A stretch of 25,833 nt of DNA, taken from contig CAJTTQ010000037.1 in the NCBI GenBank assembly GCA_910579145.1, positions 1 to 25,833 on the forward strand. Direction: 5' to 3'. The stretch is from an uncultured Eubacterium sp. Lineage in GTDB: Bacteria > Bacillota > Clostridia > Lachnospirales > Lachnospiraceae. Each line of letters starts with the position of its first letter. Positions within the stretch are counted from its first letter, which is position 1. The translations under genes were made by a program, and so were the position numbers. The notes below the pieces were generated by a model. That model worked only from the letters and a program-made list of their open reading frames with translations, did no database searches and had not been told where the DNA came from. Of this stretch, positions 1 to 6,432 are shown one piece after another.

Positions 1-142
1 AAGGAGGAATTTGAATTAGGCTTCCTTCCCGCTGTGTTGGAGTGAATTTCACTTCCCCTATTCTTTTTCTTTCTAGAATACTCTAAAAGAAACTTTTTAG
101 AAATCTCGGCTAGGTATTCAAACTTTTTTGATACAAAAAAAC
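1..142. other. left window edge, no supported gene
   Basis: I see no supportable gene here. On the minus strand one frame stays open from about 142 to the window edge, but it has no start codon with a ribosome binding site and begins just after the tRNA-Ser terminator. It is either non-coding or the edge of something outside the window. Confidence 0.4.
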
Positions 143-180
143 GAGCAAACCTCTATAAAATAGGAATTTGCTCATCTTTT
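135..180 (-). terminator. terminator downstream of tRNA-Ser
   Basis: GAGCAAA (143-149) pairs with TTTGCTC (167-173), with partial further pairing inside the loop. On the minus strand the stem is followed by a run of seven T, as expected for intrinsic termination of the tRNA-Ser transcript. The plus strand also has a short T-rich tail after the stem, so it may work in both directions. Confidence 0.75.
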
Positions 181-187
181 TAGGTAA

Positions 188-275
188 CGGAGAAGGAGGG
201 ATTTGAACCCTCGCGCCGCGCGAACGACCTACACCCTTAGCAGGGGCGCCTCTTCAGCCACTTGAGTACTTCTCC
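188..275 (-). tRNA. tRNA-Ser(GCU)
   Basis: On the minus strand the 88-nt gene begins GGAGAAG and ends CTTCTCC plus discriminator G, giving a perfect 7-bp acceptor stem. The anticodon loop CTGCTAA gives anticodon GCU (reads AGC/AGU serine codons). A long variable arm rich in GCGC and the T-loop GTTCAAATC are visible, as expected for a class II serine tRNA. CCA is not encoded. It has its own promoter directly upstream and a hairpin terminator downstream. Confidence 0.95.
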
Positions 276-320
276 AAATTACTGAAATCAGAAACAATAT
301 TCAATTTCAATGCAAAGCTT

Positions 321-349
321 ATTCTAACAGATTATCATTTATTTGTCAA
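321..349 (-). promoter_or_regulatory. sigma-A-type promoter of tRNA-Ser
   Basis: On the minus strand TTGACA (349-344) and TAGAAT (326-321) are separated by exactly 17 bp. The -35 box begins on the base right after the TAG stop codon of the upstream fumarase beta gene (352-350), so the tRNA can be transcribed on its own. Confidence 0.85.
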
Positions 350-901
350 CTACTTAATTTCATAATCTTTTACGGCTGTCTGGTACAAGTCATTTCCATA
401 GCAGTCAATGACCGTGATCACCGGAAGATTTTCTACTTCCAGTTTCCGAATCGCCTCTGTTCCCAGATCATCGTACGCGATCACTTCACTTTTCTTAATA
501 CATTTTGACAGCAGCGCACCCGCTCCACCTACTGCCGCAAAATAAACCGCACAGTTCTTTTTCATGGAATCCACCACGAGATCGCTTCTTTTTCCTTTTC
601 CAACCATTCCCTTCAACCCCATATCCAAAAGAACAGGCGCATATTTGTCCATACGGCTGCTCGTCGTGGGGCCGGCCGAACCGATCACCTGACCCTGTCT
701 GTTTGGAGTCGGGCCGAGGTAATAGATGACCTGGTCTTTCATCTCAAAAGGAACGGATTTACCTGTCTGCAGCTCTTCGGTCATCCTTTTATGAGCGGCA
801 TCCCTCGCTGTATAGATCGTGCCGGATAAGTATACATAATCACCGACCTTCAGATCTTTCACTTTCTCTTCTGTTAATGGTGTGTTGATATATTTGTCCA
901 T
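350..901 (-). CDS. fumB: class I fumarate hydratase, beta (C-terminal) subunit
   Basis: 183-aa beta subunit of an iron-sulfur fumarate/tartrate hydro-lyase, which interconverts fumarate and malate together with the alpha subunit (here encoded at 3016-3858). Family hallmarks visible are GPTTSSRMD (residues 78-85 region), the glycine-rich AVGGAGALL (about 123-131) and DLGTEA followed by LEVENLP near 146-160. I chose the ATG at 901 because GGAGG lies 5 nt upstream and the protein then has the usual family length; an in-frame start at 973 would add 24 residues without homologous character. The start lies inside the 3' end of the dus reading frame (62-nt overlap), suggesting coupled translation. 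The fumB symbol is used for the two-subunit type, not the E. coli single-chain enzyme; the substrate could also be tartrate or a related hydroxyacid. Confidence 0.9.
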   Translation of the reverse strand: MDKYINTPLTEEKVKDLKVGDYVYLSGTIYTARDAAHKRMTEELQTGKSVPFEMKDQVIYYLGPTPNRQGQVIGSAGPTTSSRMDKYAPVLLDMGLKGMVGKGKRSDLVVDSMKKNCAVYFAAVGGAGALLSKCIKKSEVIAYDDLGTEAIRKLEVENLPVITVIDCYGNDLYQTAVKDYEIK

Positions 902-1853
902 CTTCTCCTCCATTGCAGACACATAAATCGTATTCATAAAATAATTTCTGGATAATAGATTCATACTCTGCACATTTTTGTGCTTTTTTCAATTTCTTTT
1001 CTATTTTTGCATCATATTCAAACGAATAGATCAGATAACTCCACAATTCCTTCATCTTACATAACACTGGCTTTTCCCCGGGAAGAGTCTCTTTATATCT
1101 TTCATACAATTCATCGTGAAATCCGTGAAGCTTTTCCTTCGTCATCTCTGTACCGTACTTTATAGATGAAATGATTCCCGGACAGCGGAGAATCCCCCTG
1201 CCGAGCATCACTTCCTCCAGCTGCGGAAATTGGTTTACCAATAACTGAAAATCTTTTTTTGCATAAAGATCTCCGTTATAACAAACCTCAGCTTGGCTTC
1301 TTTCATATCCGTAGGAAAAGATATCCCAGTTTGGTGTATTTTTATAATAATCTTCCCGCGTCCGCGGGTGGATAATGAGCTCATACAGGGGAAATTCATT
1401 GAAAATATCCAACAGCAGCGCAAATTCATCTGCATGTGACATGCCAATCCTCGTTTTAACAGATATTTTTATATCAGCATGACAGAATATCTCGTCAAAA
1501 AATGCCCGAAGCTTGTCTGGATATGCGAGAAAACCCGATCCCTTTCCTTTTGACACAACAGTTCCGACCGGACATCCCAGATTCAGGTTTACTTCCTCAT
1601 AACCAAAGTCCTGCAGATAATGAACGGTATTGAGAAACGCCCCTGCATGATTTGTCAGGATCTGCGGTACAACATACATCCCTGCGTTGTTCTCCGGCAA
1701 AATATCATTCTTTTCTCTTGTCCGACATATTTTCTTTTTATTTGGGGAAATAAACGGAGTGAAATACTTGTCTATTTCTCCAAAATATTTATGATAAGTG
1801 CTGCGGTAAATATAACCGGTTATGCCTTCAAGCGGCGCCAAATAAAACTTCAT
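840..1853 (-). CDS. tRNA-dihydrouridine synthase family protein
   Basis: 337-aa flavoprotein of the Dus family, which reduces uridine to dihydrouridine in tRNA using FMN and NADPH. It opens with the typical MKFYLAPLEGIT strand and loop and has the catalytic-loop motif NLGCP with Cys94, followed by KGKGSGF. KTRIGM (about 138-143) and IIHPRTRE (about 163-170) are the conserved FMN and tRNA contact segments, and LGRGIL comes later. I take the ATG at 1853, preceded by GGAG at 6 nt, rather than the ATG 15 nt upstream. It sits 23 nt after the DUF6472 gene and its last 20 codons overlap the start of the fumarase beta gene. The target position in tRNA cannot be told from sequence. Confidence 0.88.
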   Translation of the reverse strand: MKFYLAPLEGITGYIYRSTYHKYFGEIDKYFTPFISPNKKKICRTREKNDILPENNAGMYVVPQILTNHAGAFLNTVHYLQDFGYEEVNLNLGCPVGTVVSKGKGSGFLAYPDKLRAFFDEIFCHADIKISVKTRIGMSHADEFALLLDIFNEFPLYELIIHPRTREDYYKNTPNWDIFSYGYERSQAEVCYNGDLYAKKDFQLLVNQFPQLEEVMLGRGILRCPGIISSIKYGTEMTKEKLHGFHDELYERYKETLPGEKPVLCKMKELWSYLIYSFEYDAKIEKKLKKAQKCAEYESIIQKLFYEYDLCVCNGGEDGQIYQHTINRRESERSEGR

Positions 1854-1876
1854 CCATTCTCCATCCAAATGATCCG

Positions 1877-2050
1877 TTAATTTTGTTTTCTGACAATTTT
1901 ATATTCATCATCACTTTGATAATATGGACAGCTTTTATAAGATGAATGAAGCAGCCGATACATCTCATCCTCATCTAAATTCACCTGACATTCACCATAT
2001 CCTTCTTCATCTACATAATACAGTGCACAAAATTCGCAATTGGTCTCCAT
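1877..2050 (-). CDS. DUF6472 family small protein (57 aa)
   Basis: A short gene read directly from the minus strand: ATG at 2050, TAA at 1879-1877, 57 residues. It has Cys5-x2-Cys8, then Cys21 and Cys41, a central LDEDEM and the C-terminal DEYKIVRKQN, which match what I recall of the DUF6472 family of Clostridia. The four cysteines could bind a metal, but that is inference. The SD is weak (GGCGG about 9 nt upstream). A strong promoter (2107-2135) lies just upstream, and the dus gene follows after 23 nt, so this is the first gene of a DUF6472-dus-fumarase beta operon. Function unknown. Confidence 0.82.
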   Translation of the reverse strand: METNCEFCALYYVDEEGYGECQVNLDEDEMYRLLHSSYKSCPYYQSDDEYKIVRKQN

Positions 2051-2106
2051 CTCTGATCCGCCAGCCTTTCTCTCTGTCCGACTTGCTGTAGAAGCTACCC
2101 TATATA

Positions 2107-2135
2107 ATTAAAATACGTTTTCTCCATTTTGTCAA
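2107..2135 (-). promoter_or_regulatory. promoter of the DUF6472-dus-fumB operon
   Basis: Minus strand TTGACA (2135-2130), a 17-bp spacer and TTTAAT (2112-2107). It is placed about 57 bp upstream of the DUF6472 start, back to back with the plus-strand promoter at 2196-2224. Confidence 0.75.
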
Positions 2136-2195
2136 CATTTTATTTTTCGAAAGTTTGTGTTATTTTATTTATTTTCCTAATCTCCGCATAAATAA

Positions 2196-2224
2196 TTGAC
2201 AGATTCACTTGAATGTGTTAAACT
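2196..2224 (+). promoter_or_regulatory. promoter of the DUF4234-DUF2752 operon
   Basis: Consensus -35 TTGACA (2196-2201), exactly 17 bp, then TAAACT (2219-2224) as a 4/6 match to the -10. The predicted start of transcription, about 2231, is immediately in front of a perfect inverted repeat. Confidence 0.7.
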
Positions 2225-2236
2225 TTATAAGAAGAT

Positions 2237-2300
2237 AACAGTGTCCTGAAAAGTACGCTTTTTTGGACACTGTTCGAATGTAATTTAGTACATAAATTAC
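2237..2300 (+). promoter_or_regulatory. structured 5' leader with two hairpins
   Basis: First hairpin: AACAGTGTCC (2237-2246) pairs perfectly with GGACACTGTT (2265-2274), and AAAAG/CTTTT inside extend the stem after a 2-nt mismatch. Second hairpin: GTAATTTA (2280-2287) pairs with TAAATTAC (2293-2300). Neither is followed by a clean T-run, so these look like leader or 5' stabilising structures, or an operator, rather than a terminator. The SD of the first gene starts about 10 nt after the second hairpin. Confidence 0.6.
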
Positions 2301-2322
2301 AAAATATTTAAAGGAGGTTTTA

Positions 2323-2673
2323 TTGAAAATGGTAAAAAACAGGAATATTGCACTCTGTATCATTCTTTCATTCGTTACGTGCGGCATTTACATGTGGTAC
2401 TGGTTCGTCTGCTTGACAAATGATACAAACTATCTTGCCGGAGAAAATGACGATACTTCAGGCGGCGTGTCACTTTTACTTACACTTGTCACATGCGGTA
2501 TCTATGGTCTTTTCTGGGCATACAGACGCGGCGATAAGATTGACAAGGCAAAACAAAACCACGGAGAGCCTGCATCAAATGGAGGAGTTCTCTATTTGAT
2601 CCTTTATCTCTTTGGTGCTATTATTTCTTTGGCATTGATCCAGAGCGAGGTTAATAAATTTGCAGATGCGTAA
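2323..2673 (+). CDS. DUF4234 family small membrane protein
   Basis: 116 aa, mostly membrane. Three hydrophobic segments are visible (about residues 8-31, 50-67 and 87-108). The first two contain the same motif, VTCGIY followed by aromatic residues (MWYW and GLFW), an internal repeat typical of DUF4234. A short Lys/Asp-rich loop (RRGDKIDKAK) separates segments 2 and 3. AAAGGAGG at 2310-2317 is a strong SD. The start is either TTG 2323 (spacing 5) or ATG 2329 (spacing 11); the difference is two residues. Its stop overlaps the start of the DUF2752 gene. The biochemical role of the family is unknown. Confidence 0.82.
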   Translation: MKMVKNRNIALCIILSFVTCGIYMWYWFVCLTNDTNYLAGENDDTSGGVSLLLTLVTCGIYGLFWAYRRGDKIDKAKQNHGEPASNGGVLYLILYLFGAIISLALIQSEVNKFADA

Positions 2674-3019
2674 AGAAGTGAAAACGTTGATGTTTATTAT
2701 TATTTTAGGTCTTGCATATGCGTGTTTAGTGCGGTATACATCTTTTTGTATACCGTGCTTTTTTAACACGATCACCGGACTAAAGTGCCCCGGCTGCGGG
2801 ATCACTCATGTATTTCTCAGTTTAATGAAGTTTGATCTGCGCGGCGCTTATCTTGCAAATCCATTTTTGTTGATTTCCTCACCTGTTTTGCTCCTCATTA
2901 TAATATTAAATTTTTTCTGTTCAAAAAAAATACGGACTTCCTCCTTCACTAAATGGCTTACATTACTTTATGTGATAGCCATTCTGATATGGGGAGTAGT
3001 CCGAAACTTAATATTTTAA
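2666..3019 (+). CDS. DUF2752 family membrane protein
   Basis: 117 aa with three predicted membrane segments (about 8-25, a short one near 45-55, and 66-84, then a C-terminal one near 95-112). The family signature is present: LKCPGCGITH with Cys41 and Cys44, followed by FDLRGAYLANP. The ATG at 2666 overlaps the DUF4234 stop by 8 nt, so translation is probably coupled; a TTG at 2660 is an alternative start. DUF2752 genes are often found beside TM2 or DUF4234 genes, which suggests a joint membrane function, but none is established. The stop codon overlaps the fumarase alpha stop on the opposite strand. Confidence 0.85.
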   Translation: MRKEVKTLMFIIILGLAYACLVRYTSFCIPCFFNTITGLKCPGCGITHVFLSLMKFDLRGAYLANPFLLISSPVLLLIIILNFFCSKKIRTSSFTKWLTLLYVIAILIWGVVRNLIF

Positions 3020-3858
3020 ATGATCCTCCGTATATGCCTGTTCACATGACAGCAAATATTGATCGCTACCGGCATCCCAGCGATGTGGGTCGGATATGTT
3101 TCTACATTTACTCCGAGAGCAGTCACGCGCCCTCCGAGTCCGCCCGGCCCGATCCCGAGCTTATTGATTTCTTTAAGCATCTCATCTTCCAGTTCTTTCA
3201 CATACGGGATGTGGGATGAGCTATTCAGATCCCTCGTAAGCGCTTTCTTTGCCAGGATCGCACATTTTTCAAATGTTCCGCCGATTCCCACGCCTACCAC
3301 GATCGGCGGGCAGGCATTCGGCCCGGCCAGTTTTACCGTCTCCAAAATAGCTTCCCTGATCCCTTCGATGCCGTCCGCCGGCTTTAACATATAGAGCCGG
3401 CTCATATTCTCACTGCCAAATCCTTTCGGAGCGACAGTGATCTCTACCTGATCTCCGGGTACGATCTCATAATGGATGACACCCGGCGTATTATCTTTTG
3501 TATTGACGCGCTCGACTGGATCTTTTACCACGGATTTTCGAAGATATCCTTCTTCATATCCGCGGCGGATCCCCTCATTTACGGCGTCTTCAATATACTC
3601 ACCTTCGAAATGTACATCCTGCCCGATGCGTAAAAATACGACAGTCATACCAGTATCCTGACAGATCGGTATCTTCGTTTCGGCCGCAATTTCCATATTC
3701 TCTTCCAACTGGCCTAAAATCTGTCTGCCGAGAGGCGATTCTTCCTGTTCCCTGGCAGCAAGTACTGCCTGTTTCACGTCCTCGGACAGCCGGATATTTA
3801 CTTCCATGCACATTTCCTTCACGGCTTCTGTAATTTCAACTGTATTAATCGTTCTCAT
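3016..3858 (-). CDS. fumA: class I fumarate hydratase, alpha (N-terminal) subunit
   Basis: 280-aa alpha subunit of the oxygen-sensitive [4Fe-4S] fumarase (possibly tartrate dehydratase). The three expected cluster cysteines are visible: Cys66 in PICQDTG, Cys183 in NACPPI and Cys199 in FEKCA. The strand VGVGIGGTFEKCA and the C-terminal GPGGLGGR, YPTHIAGMPVA and NICCH complete the family pattern. I start at ATG 3858, with AGAGGA about 7 nt upstream; longer in-frame starts would read through gyrA in another frame and give an Arg-rich, non-homologous extension. The start lies inside gyrA (14-nt overlap), so its expression is likely coupled to gyrase. The beta partner lies 2.1 kb further on. Confidence 0.93.
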   Translation of the reverse strand: MRTINTVEITEAVKEMCMEVNIRLSEDVKQAVLAAREQEESPLGRQILGQLEENMEIAAETKIPICQDTGMTVVFLRIGQDVHFEGEYIEDAVNEGIRRGYEEGYLRKSVVKDPVERVNTKDNTPGVIHYEIVPGDQVEITVAPKGFGSENMSRLYMLKPADGIEGIREAILETVKLAGPNACPPIVVGVGIGGTFEKCAILAKKALTRDLNSSSHIPYVKELEDEMLKEINKLGIGPGGLGGRVTALGVNVETYPTHIAGMPVAINICCHVNRHIRRII

Positions 3859-6415
3859 CCGTTTCCTCTGGCTCCTCCTCTGGCATTTCCGGCATACCTG
3901 CTTCATCCGGTGTTTCTGATGTCTCCAACGCATCTGACGTATCCGACGTGTCTTTTCTGACTTTCGCCACACTTGCCACGACGATATCCTTTGAACTGTC
4001 AACATTCATCAATTTCACACCTGATGTTATACGGCCTAATACGGAAATACCCCTTACTTCAATGCGGATAATGATACCTTCATTTGTGATCATCATCACT
4101 TCCTGATCTTCATGGACCGCTTTCGCTCCCACGACAAAACCGGTTTTTTCCGTGATCTTATAGCATTTTACGCCTTTGCCGCCGCGGTGCTGGATACCAA
4201 ATTCATCAATACCCGTACGTTTTCCGAGTCCGTATTCTGAAACGAGGAGCAGTTCCTCGCCCTGGCTGTCCATCTGCATGCCGATCACTTCGTCATCAAA
4301 AGACAGGTTCATTCCCCGGACGCCGATTGAAGTCCTTCCTGTCGGACGGACGTCTGTCTCCTTAAACTTGATACACTGTCCGTGTTTCGTGACCAAAAGG
4401 ATATTTTTCGTATTATCTGTTACCTTCACTTCGATCAGGTCATCATCTTCACGGAGGCTGATCGCCTGAAGTCCGGATTTTCGTATATTTCTGTATTCGG
4501 TGATCGACGTCTTTTTTACGAGCCCGTGCTTTGTCGCCATGAACAGGTACTTATCTTCATCAAACTGCCTCATGGCGATCACGGCCGTGATCTTTTCCTC
4601 TGGCAGAAGCTGCAGGAGGTTTACGATCGCCGTTCCTCGGCTTGTCCTGCCGGATTCGGGGATCTCGTACGCTTTGATGCGGTACACGCGGCCTTTATTG
4701 GTAAAGAACATCAGATAGTGATGTGTGGTTGCCATAAACAGATCTTCGATATAATCATCGTCGATCGTCTGGATCCCTTTGATCCCTTTCCCGCCGCGCT
4801 GCTGGCTCTTAAAGTTGTCGATCGTCATGCGCTTGACATAACCCATATGTGTCAGCGCTACGACCGTATTTTCCACAGGGATCATATCTTCCATCGAGAT
4901 ATCGAATTCATCAAAACCGATGCCTGTCCTTCGTTCATCCCCGTACTTCGCAGCAATCGTGCTGATCTCCTGCTTGATCACGCCTAACAGCAGTTTGCGG
5001 TCAGCGAGGATTGCTTTATACTCCTCGATCTTTTTCATCAGTTCATCAAATTCATTTTCCAGTTTTTCCCGTTCCAAGCCGGTCAATGCGCGCAGACGCA
5101 TATCCACGATCGCCTGTGCCTGCACATCATCGAGTTCGAATCGCTCGATCAATCGTTCTTTGGCGATCGGCGTACTCTGGGAATTTCTTATGATCTTGAT
5201 CACTTCGTCGATATGATCTAACGCGATGAGCAGGCCTTTTAAAATATGGGCCCGTTCTTCTGCCTTATTCAGATCGTACTTTGTCCGGCGGGTGACAACC
5301 TCTTCCTGATGCTTTAAGTAATGCGTCAGCATTTGCATAATGTTCATAAGAACCGGCTGGTTATCCACAAGCGCGAGCATATTTACGCCAAATGTATCCT
5401 GCAGCTGCGTATGTTTATAAAGCTGGTTCAATACGATATTCGGGTTGACATCCTTTCGGAGTTCAATGCAGATACGCATTCCTTCGCGGTTCGACTCGTC
5501 CCGCAGTTCGGTAATGCCATCGACTCTTTTTTCTTTATGTAATTCCGCTATTTTTTCTATCAGGCGCGCCTTATTTACCATATACGGAAGTTCTGTTACA
5601 ATGATCCGGTTTTTACCATTCGCCATCGGTTCGATATCCGTTACAGCGCGTACCCGGATTTTCCCGCGTCCGGTGCGGTACGCCTCTTCGATCCCGCGCC
5701 TTCCCATGATCGTAGCTCCGGTCGGAAAATCAGGTCCTTTGATAATGTCGATCACTTCGTCCATCGTCGTATCCCGGTCTTCTTCCACAATATTATCTAT
5801 GATCTTCACCACGCCGTTTACCACTTCACGAAGATTGTGCGGCGGGATGTTCGTAGCCATTCCGACGGCAATACCAGAAGTTCCGTTTACTAGAAGATTC
5901 GGAAACCTGGAAGGGAGAACGACCGGCTCTTTTTCCGTCTCGTCAAAGTTTGGTACGAAATCAACTGTGTTTTTATTGATATCGGCAAGCATTTCCATCG
6001 AAATCTTACTGAGGCGGGCCTCGGTATAACGCATCGCTGCCGCCCCGTCGCCATCAACTGAACCAAAGTTACCATGACCGTCGACCAAAGGGTATCTCGT
6101 GGACCATTCCTGCGCCATATTGACAAGCGCCCCATAAATCGAGCTGTCGCCGTGAGGATGATATTTACCCATCGTATCACCGACGATACGCGCACACTTA
6201 CGATGCGGTTTGTCCGGGCCGTTGTTCAATTCGATCATCGCATACAAAATACGGCGCTGTACCGGTTTTAAACCGTCTCTCACATCAGGAAGTGCTCTGG
6301 ATGCAATAACTGACATGGCATATTCAATATACGATTTTTCCATGGTCTTCCTCAGGTCAACAGGCTTAATGTCGTCCATAGAACCGTTGTCTTTGTCAAA
6401 AATATTTTCATCCAT
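3845..6415 (-). CDS. gyrA: DNA gyrase subunit A
   Basis: 856-aa breakage-reunion subunit of DNA gyrase, forming an A2B2 enzyme that introduces negative supercoils. The winged-helix region holds HPHGDSSIYG (86-95) and the catalytic tyrosine Tyr130 in AAAMRYTEARL. The C-terminal beta-pinwheel contains the GyrA box QQRGGKG and further repeats such as HRGGKG. The last 40 residues form an acidic Ser/Thr/Asp/Glu-rich tail. Position 95, equivalent to E. coli Asp87 in the quinolone-resistance region, is Gly. AAGGAGG precedes the ATG 17 nt after gyrB. An internal ATG at codon 13 is an alternative start. Confidence 0.98.
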   Translation of the reverse strand: MDENIFDKDNGSMDDIKPVDLRKTMEKSYIEYAMSVIASRALPDVRDGLKPVQRRILYAMIELNNGPDKPHRKCARIVGDTMGKYHPHGDSSIYGALVNMAQEWSTRYPLVDGHGNFGSVDGDGAAAMRYTEARLSKISMEMLADINKNTVDFVPNFDETEKEPVVLPSRFPNLLVNGTSGIAVGMATNIPPHNLREVVNGVVKIIDNIVEEDRDTTMDEVIDIIKGPDFPTGATIMGRRGIEEAYRTGRGKIRVRAVTDIEPMANGKNRIIVTELPYMVNKARLIEKIAELHKEKRVDGITELRDESNREGMRICIELRKDVNPNIVLNQLYKHTQLQDTFGVNMLALVDNQPVLMNIMQMLTHYLKHQEEVVTRRTKYDLNKAEERAHILKGLLIALDHIDEVIKIIRNSQSTPIAKERLIERFELDDVQAQAIVDMRLRALTGLEREKLENEFDELMKKIEEYKAILADRKLLLGVIKQEISTIAAKYGDERRTGIGFDEFDISMEDMIPVENTVVALTHMGYVKRMTIDNFKSQQRGGKGIKGIQTIDDDYIEDLFMATTHHYLMFFTNKGRVYRIKAYEIPESGRTSRGTAIVNLLQLLPEEKITAVIAMRQFDEDKYLFMATKHGLVKKTSITEYRNIRKSGLQAISLREDDDLIEVKVTDNTKNILLVTKHGQCIKFKETDVRPTGRTSIGVRGMNLSFDDEVIGMQMDSQGEELLLVSEYGLGKRTGIDEFGIQHRGGKGVKCYKITEKTGFVVGAKAVHEDQEVMMITNEGIIIRIEVRGISVLGRITSGVKLMNVDSSKDIVVASVAKVRKDTSDTSDALETSETPDEAGMPEMPEEEPEETDEND

Positions 6416-6432
6416 ATTTTTGTCCTTCCTCC

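Noticed and set aside
902..973. Longer N-terminus for fumarase beta
   Set aside because: No SD at the upstream ATG, 24 extra residues have no family character, and the ATG at 901 has GGAGG at proper spacing.
3770..3779. TGTTTCACGT, half of a parS site, inside fumA
   Set aside because: The second half does not match (CCTCGG instead of GAAACA), so it lacks the dyad needed for ParB binding; it is explained by coding sequence.
3859..4005. Longer N-terminus for fumarase alpha
   Set aside because: The extension is an out-of-frame reading of the gyrA acidic tail, giving an Arg/Gln-rich stretch unlike any fumarase.
4382..4987. 201-codon open frame antisense to gyrA
   Set aside because: It is a shadow of the gyrA frame: no SD, no recognisable protein features, and gyrA is unambiguous on the other strand.
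5445..6029. 194-codon open frame antisense to gyrA, Ser-rich
   Set aside because: Shadow of gyrA codon usage with no start signal and low-complexity Ser/Ile/Arg composition.
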